A stretch of DNA of 64,000 nt from Mycolicibacterium wolinskyi (GTDB lineage Bacteria; Actinomycetota; Actinomycetes; Mycobacteriales; Mycobacteriaceae), in the NCBI RefSeq assembly GCF_002101965.1, contig NZ_LQQA01000035.1, positions 153,242 to 217,241 on the forward strand, written 5' to 3'. The translations under genes were made by a program, and so were the position numbers. Under the pieces are notes generated by a model. That model did no database searches. It was not told the DNA's origin and saw only the letters and a list, made by a program, of their open reading frames with translations. Position 1 is the stretch's first letter. The number at the start of each line of letters is the position of its first letter. Positions 8,402 to 19,773 of this stretch are shown here, piece by piece.

Positions 8402-10570
8402 ATGACAACGACAAGCGAGCCTGCCGTATCGGTCGAATCGGCGCCGAAGTCGAAGAAACTGCGGCGCCGGATGCTGTCGCGTATCAGCATCCAGTCGAAG
8501 TTGTTGGCGATGCTGCTGATCACGAGCGTGCTGTCGGCGGCGGTGGTGGGATTCATCGGTTACCAGTCCGGTCGGAGTTCCCTGCGCGACTCGGTATTCG
8601 ATCGGTTGACCGAAGTGCGTTCCGAGCAGGCCCGACAGCTGGAATCCGAGTTCGAGTTCCTGCGCAATTCGCTCATCATCTACACGAGGGGCACAACGGC
8701 GACCGAGGCGGCCGAGGCGTTCACCGCCGGGTTCGATCAACTCGGCAACGCGACGATCAGCCCGGCACAGCAGAAGTCCATCACCGACTGGTACGAGAAC
8801 CAATTCGTCAAGCCCGAGGACATTCAGAACGGAAACGAAACCGATGTCGCCGCAGTGCTCCCGACATCGAATGCGCAGAAATATCTGCAAGCCAATTACA
8901 TGACGCCGTTCACCGATTGGGACGAGGCCATCAAGTTCGACGATGCGGGCGACGGCAGCGCATGGTCGGCGGCCAATGCGCGCTTCAATGATTTCTTCCG
9001 CGAGATCGTCACCCGGTTCAACTTCGAGGACGCGTTATTGCTCGACACCCGGGGCAATGTGGTCTACAGCGCATACAAGGGCCCCGATCTCGGCACCAAC
9101 GTCTACACGGGCCCGTACAAGGGCGGCAACCTCACCGAGGGTTACAAAAAGGCCCTCGAATCCAATGCCGTCGACTATGTCGCGATCACCGATTTCGGCC
9201 CCTACCAACCGGCGGACACCCCGACGGCCTGGTTGATGTCGCCCATCGGTACCGGCGGCAACATCAAAGGCGTTCTGGCCCTGCAGTTCCCGATCACCGG
9301 CATCAACCGGCTGATGACGATGGACCAGAAGTGGCAAGAGGCCGGGATGGGCAAGACCGGCGAGACGTACCTCGTCGGCCCGGACGGTCTCATGCGCTCG
9401 GATTCCCGGTTGTTCCTGGAGAATCGGGACCAGTTCAAGCAGGAGGTGATCGACGCGGGCACACCGCCCGACGTCGCCGAGGAATCGATCCGGCAGGGCG
9501 GCACCACCCTGGTACAGCCGGTCGACGACGAGGCGTCGAAAATGGCCCAACGCGGGCAGTCGGGTTCGATCATCGAAGCCGACTATCTCGGCAAGGAAAC
9601 CCTGCAGGCGTATGCGCCGGTCGATCTGCTCGGGCTCGATTGGGGCGTCGTCGCCAAGATCGACACCGCCGAGGCGTTCGCGCCCGTCACGAAATTCACC
9701 CGCACGCTCGTGTTGTCGACGGTCGCGATGATATTCGCGGTGTGCATCGCCGCGATTCTGCTGGCAAGGTTCTTCGTCCGACCGATCCGCCGGCTGGAGG
9801 CGGGCGCTCAGCAGATCAGTGCCGGCGACTACGGCATCTCGTTGCCGGTGCTCTCGCGCGACGAATTCGGGGATCTGACCGTCGCTTTCAACGAGATGAG
9901 CCGCAACCTGCGAATCAAGGAGGAACTGCTCGAGGAGCAGCGCCGGGAGAACGACCGCTTGTTGCTCTCGATGATGCCCGAGACGGTGGTGCAGCGGTAC
10001 CGCGAAGGCGAGGAGACCATCGCGCAGGACCACCAGAACGTCACCGTCATATTCGCCGACCTGATCGGGCTCGACGAATTGTCGGCCACAATGAGCTCGG
10101 ACGAGCATCTGGCCATCGTCAACAAGCTCGTGCGCCAATTCGACGCCGCTGCGGAGAATCTCGGCATCGAGCGCGTCCGCACACTGCACAACGGTTATCT
10201 GGCCAGCTGCGGGCTGACCGTGCCCCGGCTCGACAACGTGCGTCGCACCGTGGATTTCGCCATCGAGATGCAGCGCATCGTGGACCGCTTCCGCGGTGAG
10301 ACGGGATATGACCTCAAACTGCGGGCCGGCATCGACACCGGCACCGTCAGCAGTGGATTGATCGGGCGGTCCAGCCTCGCCTACGACATGTGGGGCTCCG
10401 CGGTCGACCTGGCCTATCAGGTGCAGAGCGGTGCCCCGCAACCCGGCGTGTACGTCACGGATTCGGTGCACGAGGCCACGCGCGACATCCGCCAGTTCAC
10501 CGCGGCCGGGTCGGTCACGGTCGGCAGTGACGAACGGCCTATCTGGCGGTTGGCGGAGCGCCAGGCATGA
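8402..10570 (+). CDS. Membrane receptor with degenerate class III nucleotide cyclase domain
   Basis: About 722 residues. In order: a short basic cytosolic tail, a transmembrane helix (about 35-57), a large extracytoplasmic sensor of Cache type (about 60-430), a second transmembrane helix (about 433-459), HAMP (460-512), a signalling helix with LLLSMMPETVVQRYREG, and a cyclase homology domain (about 545-710). The first metal Asp (IFADLIG) is kept, but the second is Asn (TLHNGYLA), the purine-binding Lys is Arg, and the transition-state Asn/Arg pair is Asp/Gln (SAVDLAYQVQS). It is therefore probably not an active cyclase. TAATCT at 8387-8392 supports the ATG at 8402 over the upstream TTG. It overlaps the channel gene by 4 bases. 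The pair resembles M. tuberculosis Rv2435c-Rv2434c (from memory). Confidence 0.85.
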   Translation: MTTTSEPAVSVESAPKSKKLRRRMLSRISIQSKLLAMLLITSVLSAAVVGFIGYQSGRSSLRDSVFDRLTEVRSEQARQLESEFEFLRNSLIIYTRGTTATEAAEAFTAGFDQLGNATISPAQQKSITDWYENQFVKPEDIQNGNETDVAAVLPTSNAQKYLQANYMTPFTDWDEAIKFDDAGDGSAWSAANARFNDFFREIVTRFNFEDALLLDTRGNVVYSAYKGPDLGTNVYTGPYKGGNLTEGYKKALESNAVDYVAITDFGPYQPADTPTAWLMSPIGTGGNIKGVLALQFPITGINRLMTMDQKWQEAGMGKTGETYLVGPDGLMRSDSRLFLENRDQFKQEVIDAGTPPDVAEESIRQGGTTLVQPVDDEASKMAQRGQSGSIIEADYLGKETLQAYAPVDLLGLDWGVVAKIDTAEAFAPVTKFTRTLVLSTVAMIFAVCIAAILLARFFVRPIRRLEAGAQQISAGDYGISLPVLSRDEFGDLTVAFNEMSRNLRIKEELLEEQRRENDRLLLSMMPETVVQRYREGEETIAQDHQNVTVIFADLIGLDELSATMSSDEHLAIVNKLVRQFDAAAENLGIERVRTLHNGYLASCGLTVPRLDNVRRTVDFAIEMQRIVDRFRGETGYDLKLRAGIDTGTVSSGLIGRSSLAYDMWGSAVDLAYQVQSGAPQPGVYVTDSVHEATRDIRQFTAAGSVTVGSDERPIWRLAERQA

Positions 10571-11967
10571 GGGGCGTTCTCGAAACCGGCTGGTTCTATT
10601 GGGCGCTGGCTGTCGCGATCGGGTTGCCGATCGGCCTCGTGCTGCTGACCGAACTGCACAACACGTTGGCTCGACGCGGCAGCTACCTCGCCCGGCCGAT
10701 CGGCCTCCTGCGCAACTACATCCTGCCCCTCGGTGCACTGCTGATCCTGCTCGTGAAGGGCAGTGAGATATCGGCAGAGGCCACTACAGTGCGGGTCGTC
10801 GCCACCGCATTCGGGTTCGTCGTGATGATCCTGTTGCTGTCCGGGCTCAATGCCGCCCTGTTCCAGGGCGCCCCGGAAGGCAGTTGGCGCAAACGTATTC
10901 CGTCGATCTTCCTCGACGTCGCCCGGTTCGCGTTGATCGCCATCGGGATCGGCATGATCCTGGCTTACGTGTGGGGCGCCAACGTCGGCGGCCTGTTCAC
11001 CGCGCTCGGCGTGACCTCGATCGTTCTCGGTCTGGCGCTGCAGAATTCGGTCGGCCAGATCATCTCCGGTCTGCTGTTGTTGTTCGAGCAGCCGTTTCAG
11101 CTCGGCGACTGGCTCGATACTCCGTCGGCACGTGGCCGAGTGGTCGAAGTCAACTGGCGGGCAACGCACATCGACACCGGAAGCGGTATGCAGATCATGC
11201 CGAACTCGGTCCTGGCGGGTGCGTCGTTCACGAATCTCAGCCGGCCCGAATCGGCGCACTCGCTGTCGATCGTCACCGCGTTCACGTCCGCCGATCCCCC
11301 GGACGCGGTGTGTGCGCTACTCGTCCGCATCGCGACCCAACTGCCGCAGCGGCGTGCGAACGCCGCGCCCAAGGCCGTGCCGGTCGGCGGCGGCGAGTAC
11401 AAGACGTCGATCCCGCTGCGCACCCCGGCCGACGACACCGCGGCGCGGGCGACCTTCTTACGGTGGCTCTGGTATGCGGCACGACGCGCCGAGCTCCATC
11501 TCGACGGGGCCGACGACACGTTCGCCACGCTCGAGCGCATGGACAAGGCCGTGCGGCAGATGGCGCCGACGTTGCGGCTCAGCCATACCGAGCAGCAGGA
11601 AGTGCGAAACCACGCCACCTTGACCCGCTACGGCGCCGACGAAGCGATCCAGGTTGCCGGAGAAGTTCCGACGCGCATGAGTTTCATTGTCTCGGGCCGT
11701 GTTTCATTGACGGTGCTCGGCAAGGACGGTGCGGTCATCCCGGTCCGCACCCTCACCGAGGGAGACTTCCTCGGGCAGACCACGTTGACGCGCGAGGGTG
11801 CCCTCGCGTCGGCGCATGCCGTCCAGGAGACCACGGTGCTACAGGTCGAGCGCCACTTCCTCGAAGAACTGGTGCTGCGCAATCCGCTGCTGCTGCACGA
11901 GCTCGGCCGGATGATCGAAGAGCGCCGGACCGCCGCGCAACAGGCCCTGACGGCCTCCGCGAAGTGA
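10567..11967 (+). CDS. MscS-type channel fused to cyclic-nucleotide-binding-like domain
   Basis: A 466-residue inner-membrane protein of the bCNG class. Four to five hydrophobic helices span residues 10-165, ending in the MscS pore/beta-domain motif LGLALQNSVGQIISGLLLLF (about 155-175) and QLGDWLDT. A cytosolic MscS beta domain follows (to about 280). The C-terminal cNMP-binding-like domain (about 350-455) has the fold pattern FIVSGRVSLTVLG ... LTEGDFLGQTTLT. The phosphate-binding cassette is altered: the Gly-Glu pair is Gly-Gln and the conserved Arg is Leu (EGALASAH). Binding of cAMP or cGMP is therefore doubtful. It is translationally coupled to the cyclase-like receptor and is presumably its output. 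Confidence 0.88.
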   Translation: MRGVLETGWFYWALAVAIGLPIGLVLLTELHNTLARRGSYLARPIGLLRNYILPLGALLILLVKGSEISAEATTVRVVATAFGFVVMILLLSGLNAALFQGAPEGSWRKRIPSIFLDVARFALIAIGIGMILAYVWGANVGGLFTALGVTSIVLGLALQNSVGQIISGLLLLFEQPFQLGDWLDTPSARGRVVEVNWRATHIDTGSGMQIMPNSVLAGASFTNLSRPESAHSLSIVTAFTSADPPDAVCALLVRIATQLPQRRANAAPKAVPVGGGEYKTSIPLRTPADDTAARATFLRWLWYAARRAELHLDGADDTFATLERMDKAVRQMAPTLRLSHTEQQEVRNHATLTRYGADEAIQVAGEVPTRMSFIVSGRVSLTVLGKDGAVIPVRTLTEGDFLGQTTLTREGALASAHAVQETTVLQVERHFLEELVLRNPLLLHELGRMIEERRTAAQQALTASAK

Positions 11968-12126
11968 TGCGACAGGTCTCAGCGCCGAGTCGTAATCGTT
12001 AGCCAACCGCGATCTGCCCCACCGGCGCTGTTACGCGTGTGACTGGTGTGACGCATGATTTGCTAAGCACCACACAGCGACGGCAATTGCTTGTGGCATG
12101 CGAAGAAAGGTGGGTTGGTTGCCGTT

Positions 12127-13146
12127 ATGAAGTTCATCAGGAAGTTGCGTGGCACTTCTAACGAGTCGCGAGCATGGAACGGCTTGCGCCGCTTCATGGT
12201 CGGGGCGCTTGCGGCATTGGCACTGCCGGGGTTGATCGGGTTCGCCGGGGGGTCGGCGAGCGCGGGGGCCTTCTCCCGGCCGGGTCTGCCCGTCGAGTAC
12301 CTCGATGTGTTCTCACAAGCCATGAACCGCAACATTCGCGTTCAGTTCCAGGGCGGCGGGCCGCACGCGGTCTATCTGCTCGACGGTCTGCGCGCCCAGG
12401 ACGATTACAACGGCTGGGACATCAACACGCCCGCGTTCGAGTGGTACTACCAGTCAGGCCTCTCCACCGTGATGCCGGTGGGTGGACAGTCCAGCTTCTA
12501 CACGGACTGGTACCAGCCATCGAAGGGCAACGGGCAGGATTACACCTACAAATGGGAGACGTTCCTGACCCAGGAGCTGCCGGCGTGGCTGGAGGCCAAC
12601 CGCGGGGTGTCGCAGACCGGCAACGCCGTCGTCGGCATCTCGATGGCGGGCAGCGCGGCCCTCACCTACTCGATCTACCACCCGCAGAAGTTCATCTACG
12701 CCGGCACCCTGTCAGGCTTCCTGAACCCGTCCGAGGGCTGGTGGCCGATGCTCATCGGTCTGGCCATGAACGACGCCGGCGGCTACAACGCCGAGAGCAT
12801 GTGGGGCCCGTCGACCGATCCGGCCTGGAAGCGAAATGACCCGATGGTCAACATGAATCAGCTGGTCGCCAACAACACGCGGCTCTGGATCTACTGCGGC
12901 ACCGGAACCCCGTCGGATCTGGACGCCGGATCCTCGGGCGGCAACCTGATGGCGGCGCAGTTCCTCGAAGGGCTCACCCTGCGGACCAACATCACGTTCC
13001 GGGACAACTACATCGCGGCCGGTGGCACGAACGCGGTGTTCAACTTCCCGCCGAACGGCACGCACGCCTGGAACTACTGGGGTGCACAGCTGCAGCAGAT
13101 GAAGCCCGACATCCAGCGGGTGCTGGGCGCACAGTCCGCCACCTGA
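12127..13146 (+). CDS. fbpC: Antigen 85C mycolyltransferase
   Basis: A 339-residue exported esterase that transfers mycolic acids onto trehalose and arabinogalactan in the cell envelope. The signal region (KFIRKLRG ... LRRFMVGALAALALPG) ends at ASAG before AFSRPGLPVEYL, the mature N-terminus of Ag85C. Catalytic parts are visible: the Ser in VVGISMAGSAALTYS, the Glu in FLEGLTLRTN, and the His in PPNGTHAWNYW. The ATG at 12127 is preferred to the longer frame, since the signal peptide begins there. The RR pair before the hydrophobic core makes Tat export possible. It is monocistronic: a strong hairpin terminator follows 14 bases after the stop. Confidence 0.95.
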   Translation: MKFIRKLRGTSNESRAWNGLRRFMVGALAALALPGLIGFAGGSASAGAFSRPGLPVEYLDVFSQAMNRNIRVQFQGGGPHAVYLLDGLRAQDDYNGWDINTPAFEWYYQSGLSTVMPVGGQSSFYTDWYQPSKGNGQDYTYKWETFLTQELPAWLEANRGVSQTGNAVVGISMAGSAALTYSIYHPQKFIYAGTLSGFLNPSEGWWPMLIGLAMNDAGGYNAESMWGPSTDPAWKRNDPMVNMNQLVANNTRLWIYCGTGTPSDLDAGSSGGNLMAAQFLEGLTLRTNITFRDNYIAAGGTNAVFNFPPNGTHAWNYWGAQLQQMKPDIQRVLGAQSAT

Positions 13147-13160
13147 CAGATCCACCCACC

Positions 13161-13199
13161 CAGGGAGCCTGCCGTTTCCCCCCGACGGCAGGCTCCCTG
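13161..13199 (+). terminator. Hairpin terminator after fbpC
   Basis: A perfect 15-base-pair stem (13161-13175 with 13185-13199) with a 9-base loop of mostly C. There is no T-run, as is common in mycobacteria. It lies between the stop of fbpC and the stop of the convergent oxidoreductase gene and can serve both directions. Confidence 0.85.
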
Positions 13200-13222
13200 C
13201 TCTATGTCTGGATGTGGGCCCG

Positions 13223-14149
13223 TCACGGGCGCAACACCAATTTGCCTGTCGTGTGGCGCTTTTCCAGCTCGCGGTAGGCGGCCTGCACGTCATCGAGGGC
13301 GAATACCCCGGCGATCGGCACCTCGAGTTCGCCGGTGGCAGCGAGGTCGGCCAGCTCCGCGACGACACCGATGTCGGACGCGTCGGCGTTGCCGGCACCC
13401 TGCACGCCGAACTGTTCGATGGCGGCGAAATCGATGACCGTGTCGACGCGCTCGGGTGCGACACCCAGCTCGTCGACCGCCATCGCCACATATCCGCCGC
13501 CGAAGAAATCCAGGAAGGCATCGACACGGCCCGATGGCGATGCCGCGCGCAACCGCTCGGCGAGTTCGTCACCGTAGTTCACCGGTGTCGCGCCGTGCGT
13601 CGTGAGCCAATCGTCGTTGGCCGGCCCGGCGATGCCGAGCACCCTCGCGCCGCTACCGGTGGCGAGCTGCACTGCGATGGAACCGACGCCCCCCGCGGCG
13701 CCCGCGATTGCGACGACATCGCCGTCGGTCAGCTTCACCGCACGAACCGCCGCGTAGGCGGTGGTACCGGCCACGTACAGGGATCCGGCGACCTCCCACG
13801 GCACGGCGACGGGCTTCGCGGTGACCTGGCGGGCCGGCACCGCGACGTAATCGGCGTGACTTGACCGGCGCTCGGAGAAACCGAAGACCTCGTCGCCGAC
13901 CTCGAACTCGGTGACACCCGGCCCGACCTCGGCCACCACACCGGCCAAGTCGCTGCCCTGACCGGACGGGAACGTCGCCGGGAATCGGTCATGCAGTGCG
14001 CCGCGACGGATCATGGCCTCGCCCGGGTTGATACCCGCGGCTCTGACCTGCACCAGGACCTCGCCCGACGTGGGCTCCGGCCGCGGCACATCACGCACGC
14101 GCAAGACCTCGATGCCGCCGTATTGATCGAATTGGACTGCTCTGCTCAT
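13223..14149 (-). CDS. NADP-dependent quinone-oxidoreductase-type MDR enzyme
   Basis: A 308-residue medium-chain reductase of the QOR/zeta-crystallin class. The N-terminal GroES-like domain has VRAAGINPGEAMIRRG and FPSGQGSDLAGVVAEVGPGV. The Rossmann domain carries VAIAGAAGGVGSIAVQLA, a nucleotide-binding AxxGxxG. The zinc ligands of true alcohol dehydrogenases are missing, as expected for NADPH-dependent quinone or enone reductases. The C-terminus ends in HTTGKLVLRP, typical of the family. The ATG at 14149 (MSRAVQFDQYGG) is taken; the open frame continues antisense to lon but is not coding-like. It is divergent from lon, with 178 bases between the starts. Confidence 0.88.
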   Translation of the reverse strand: MSRAVQFDQYGGIEVLRVRDVPRPEPTSGEVLVQVRAAGINPGEAMIRRGALHDRFPATFPSGQGSDLAGVVAEVGPGVTEFEVGDEVFGFSERRSSHADYVAVPARQVTAKPVAVPWEVAGSLYVAGTTAYAAVRAVKLTDGDVVAIAGAAGGVGSIAVQLATGSGARVLGIAGPANDDWLTTHGATPVNYGDELAERLRAASPSGRVDAFLDFFGGGYVAMAVDELGVAPERVDTVIDFAAIEQFGVQGAGNADASDIGVVAELADLAATGELEVPIAGVFALDDVQAAYRELEKRHTTGKLVLRP

Positions 14150-14294
14150 GGCAGCTACGACCGGGCCCGGACGGCCCATATTCCCCTGTCGTCGACATTC
14201 ACAGACGACGCCCAGACCGGCCGCGGCCGATTCCGCTCTCAGCGATGCGGACCGACCGGCGGCCGACGAGGGGAACAAAACGACATGCCACAAG

Positions 14295-14315
14295 GTTGAG
14301 CGCATCAGACTGAAC
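14295..14315. promoter_or_regulatory. HAIR-like (HspR-type) element upstream of lon
   Basis: GTTGAGC-N7-ACTGAAC has the 7-7-7 layout of the HspR operator CTTGAGT-N7-ACTCAAG and agrees at 10 of 14 positions by hand comparison. It ends 12 bases before the lon ATG and overlaps the leader. HspR is known to control lon in Streptomyces; here control is inferred. Confidence 0.5.
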
Positions 14316-14327
14316 TTTGGAGGGTTG

Positions 14328-16652
<2,325 letters not shown>

Positions 16653-16662
16653 GCCGCGCGCG

Positions 16663-18279
16663 TCAGACGCCGGGCAGCCGCCGCGATGCGCTCACGTCGC
16701 GGCGGCGCATGTCCTCCTCGGCGTCGAGCAGCTCGACCGCCCGCAGTGCGAGCCACAGCTCGGCCAGCGAATCGGTTTCGGCCAGATCGAGTTTGGTGAT
16801 CTCGGCGACCCTCCGCATCCGGTACATCACCGTCTGCCGGTGGACGTGCAACGTCTGCGCCGTCTGCTGCCACGACCGTCGGTTTCGCAGGAACGCATCG
16901 AGCGTCTCGACGAGATCGGTGTTCTGTTCGCGGTCGTACTCCTGCAGCGGGCGCAGCACGCGGTCGACGAGGGCTTGTGCGTCGCCGACGCTCGACAGTC
17001 CCAGCCAGGACGGCCCGCTGCCGTACCGCGACACTGCGACCCCGCGCCGCTGTGCGAGCGAAAAGGCCCACGACGCTTCGCGAATCGATTCCTGAAGGCG
17101 GTTGATGGAACCCAGACGCTGGCTGATCCCGATTCGGGCCGTGGGCCCGAGTGCCCGCGCCAGCACGTCGTCGCACGGCGAGTTCTCGGGCACCACGGCG
17201 TAGAGGATCCCTTCGCGTGTGGTGCACACATACGGAATCGCATGGCGCCACAGCGAGTTGTGCACGTGGAGCACGCGGTCGTCGTCGGAGCTGTGCGCGG
17301 CGATCAGGACCACCGTCGCGGGATCCAGTCCGAGATCGGCGAGTTGTCCGGCTGCGGTCGGACCGTCGATGCGGCTCTCCAACAGGCGCTCCAGGAACGC
17401 CGAACCCTGGCGCCGACCGTGTTCGAGCATCAGCTGCGTCTGCGACAACTCGAGGCTGACCACTGTCGCCGCGTGCTGGAGCTGAATGGGGTCGACACGC
17501 CCGCCCTCGGCCGTGACGGCCACCAGCGCGGCGCTGGGATGGCGCTGAATGTCGGTGAGCAGGGCCGTGTTCCCGGCGACGGCGGGCAGGCCGAAGGCGC
17601 CCGCCGCCACATTCGTGAGGCTGTCGGACAATGCGACGACCGCGTCCCGCGTGGTGGCGTCCAACTCGGCTGCTTGCGGAAACCACGGCTCACCGGTGTG
17701 TCGATCGCAGACGTGGAGCCGGCAACCCAGTTCGCGTTCCAGTGCGGCGAACAGCTCCGCCGACGTGGTGGCGCGCGCGATGTGGCGGCGAACCAGGTCG
17801 TAGATCCGCACCGTCCGGGTGAGGCGGCTGGATTGGTCGAGCAGTGTGGCTTCGGCGACCGCCCGGGAGATGGCCACGAACGGAAGCGGATAGCGGATGT
17901 TCAGAATCGGCAGCCCCAGCCGGTCGCTGGCCGAAATCACGTCGTCACTGAGGTCCGGGCAGTACATCTTCTCGCCGATCGCCAGCCCGGACACGCCGGC
18001 CTCGTTCAATCGCTCGACGACAAGCACCTGCTCGGCCGGTCCCGCGGGAAACGACAACCCGTTGGTCATCAACAGCTCGCCGCCGGTGACCCAGCGCCAC
18101 GGTTCGGGGAGATCGGACGTGTGTGTCCAGGAGATCTCCCGGCTCAGGCCCGATGCCCCGGCGAGGACCTCCAGGCCCAGGTGGGGTGTTTCCGCCAACT
18201 CACCGACTGTGATCGCGATAGCGCCGCCTCCGTTCCGGTTTAGCCGATCGCACAAACCATAGGCGCGTGTTTTGCGCAT
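16663..18279 (-). CDS. PucR-family transcriptional regulator
   Basis: A 538-residue regulator. The N-terminal PucR sensor domain (about 20-145) has ITVGELAETPHLGLEVLAG and TGGELLMTNG. The middle GGDEF-like CdaR domain spans about 290-410. The C-terminal helix-turn-helix (HTH_30, about 455-510) reads RRSWQQTAQTLHVHRQTVMY. Such proteins activate purine, amine or amino-acid catabolic genes in response to a ligand. It is divergent, with 90 bases between starts, from an MFS transporter and ureohydrolase pair, which are its likely targets. No alternative ATG or GTG fits the domain start, so 18279 is taken. It converges with lon. Confidence 0.9.
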   Translation of the reverse strand: MRKTRAYGLCDRLNRNGGGAIAITVGELAETPHLGLEVLAGASGLSREISWTHTSDLPEPWRWVTGGELLMTNGLSFPAGPAEQVLVVERLNEAGVSGLAIGEKMYCPDLSDDVISASDRLGLPILNIRYPLPFVAISRAVAEATLLDQSSRLTRTVRIYDLVRRHIARATTSAELFAALERELGCRLHVCDRHTGEPWFPQAAELDATTRDAVVALSDSLTNVAAGAFGLPAVAGNTALLTDIQRHPSAALVAVTAEGGRVDPIQLQHAATVVSLELSQTQLMLEHGRRQGSAFLERLLESRIDGPTAAGQLADLGLDPATVVLIAAHSSDDDRVLHVHNSLWRHAIPYVCTTREGILYAVVPENSPCDDVLARALGPTARIGISQRLGSINRLQESIREASWAFSLAQRRGVAVSRYGSGPSWLGLSSVGDAQALVDRVLRPLQEYDREQNTDLVETLDAFLRNRRSWQQTAQTLHVHRQTVMYRMRRVAEITKLDLAETDSLAELWLALRAVELLDAEEDMRRRDVSASRRLPGV

Positions 18280-18369
18280 CGTCTACTCGCGGACAGGCCG
18301 CGCCCGCCGCCATGCTGTGTCTCGGCTCACACCTCCCCCGTTCGAGAGCCCCGTCACGCAGGAGCTTCC

Positions 18370-19731
18370 ATGTCCCAAGCCGGCCACCTCATCGACGATG
18401 CGCCGCTCACGTCCTTCCACAAGAAGTTGACGCTGTTCTCGTCAGGCGGACCGTTCATCGACGGTTACGCGCTGTCCATCATCGGCGTCGCCCTCATCAC
18501 GCTCGAACCCGCGATGAGCTTGTCGGCCACCGAGATCGGGCTGATCGGCGCCGCCAGCCTCATCGGCATCTTCGTCGGCGGCGGGGTGTTCGGATACGTC
18601 ACCGACAAGATCGGTCGCCACCTGATGTACATCGCCGACCTGATCGCGCTCGCCGTGTTCTCCGTGCTCTCGGCATTCGCCACCGAAGCGTGGCAGCTCA
18701 TCCTGCTGCGGTTTCTCCTCGGCGTCGCGATCGGCGCGGACTACCCCATCGCCACATCGCTGCTGGCCGAATTCCTGCCGAAGAAACAACGCGGCAGGCT
18801 CCTCGGGGCGATGTTCGTGGTGTGGGCCGTGGGTGCCGCGGCCGCCTACGTCGTCGGTTTCCTCCTCCGCGATTACGGGCCCGATGCCTGGCGCCTGCTG
18901 TTGGCGAGCCCGGCCGTGTTCGCCGTGATCACCCTGCTGGCCCGGATGGGTACCCCAGAATCGCCGCGCTGGCTGCTCAGCAAGGGGCGAGTCGCCGAGG
19001 CCGACGCCGCGATCAAGCAGGCCTTCGGACCGCAGTTCGGCGTGGGCGACCTGGACCAGAATGACGGCGAAACCGCCAGGACCACTTCGTTCGCACAGGT
19101 TTTCAAGCGGCCGTACCTCAACCGCACCATCTTCGTCGCGGTGTTCTGGACCGCCCAGGTCATCCCGCTCTTCGCGGTCTACACGTTCGCACCCGACCTG
19201 TTGGCGTCCTTCGGACTCGAGGGCGACGCCAACCTCTACGGCGGATCACTGTTGATCTCACTGCTTTTCGTGGTCGGTGGCATACCGGGCCTGTACCTCG
19301 TCGAGAAGATCGGCCGCCGGGCACTGCTGATCGGATCGTTCGCCGTGATCGCGGTCGCGCTCGCCATACCCGCCCTCATACCGGGGATTCCGCCCGTCGC
19401 GTTCTTCCTCGCGCTGGCCGTGTACGCGCTGGCCTCGGGCGCCTCGAGCTTCCTCGAAATCGTCTATCCCAACGAGCTTTTCCCTACCGAGGTCCGCGCG
19501 ACCGCGGTCGGCGTGGGCACCGCGGTGAGCCGCATCGGCTCCGCGGGCGGCACGTATCTGATGCCGCTTGCCCTCACCGCACTGGGCGCCGGTGGCGCGC
19601 TCGGGGTCGGGGCCGCGGTTACCGCAGTGGGTTTGGTGGTCGCGATCTTCATGGCGCCCGAAACCCGCGGTGTCGCACTGACCGAGAGTGCGGCGCCGTC
19701 ACCTGCCGAAGAACAACTACCCGCGTCCTGA
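18370..19731 (+). CDS. MFS transporter (sugar-porter-like, 12 helices)
   Basis: A 453-residue permease with two sets of six membrane helices. MFS signatures are GYVTDKIGRHLMYIADL in loop 2-3, LGVAIGADYPIATSLLAEFLPKK in helix 4 to loop, and LVEKIGRRALLIGS in loop 8-9. These place it in the metabolite/sugar proton-symporter group. Its position directly before a ureohydrolase and under a divergent PucR regulator suggests import of a guanidino compound, such as agmatine, guanidinobutyrate or guanidinoacetate. The substrate is inferred from context only. The gap to the next gene is 42 bases, consistent with one operon. Confidence 0.85.
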   Translation: MSQAGHLIDDAPLTSFHKKLTLFSSGGPFIDGYALSIIGVALITLEPAMSLSATEIGLIGAASLIGIFVGGGVFGYVTDKIGRHLMYIADLIALAVFSVLSAFATEAWQLILLRFLLGVAIGADYPIATSLLAEFLPKKQRGRLLGAMFVVWAVGAAAAYVVGFLLRDYGPDAWRLLLASPAVFAVITLLARMGTPESPRWLLSKGRVAEADAAIKQAFGPQFGVGDLDQNDGETARTTSFAQVFKRPYLNRTIFVAVFWTAQVIPLFAVYTFAPDLLASFGLEGDANLYGGSLLISLLFVVGGIPGLYLVEKIGRRALLIGSFAVIAVALAIPALIPGIPPVAFFLALAVYALASGASSFLEIVYPNELFPTEVRATAVGVGTAVSRIGSAGGTYLMPLALTALGAGGALGVGAAVTAVGLVVAIFMAPETRGVALTESAAPSPAEEQLPAS

Positions 19732-19773
19732 GCCGTCCCCACAATCCCGCACTCAACGAAAGACAGGAAACCA

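Noticed and set aside
14148..14327. N-terminal extension of lon
   Set aside because: It runs through the divergent intergenic region, has no Lon similarity, and the ATG at 14328 has a good ribosome site.
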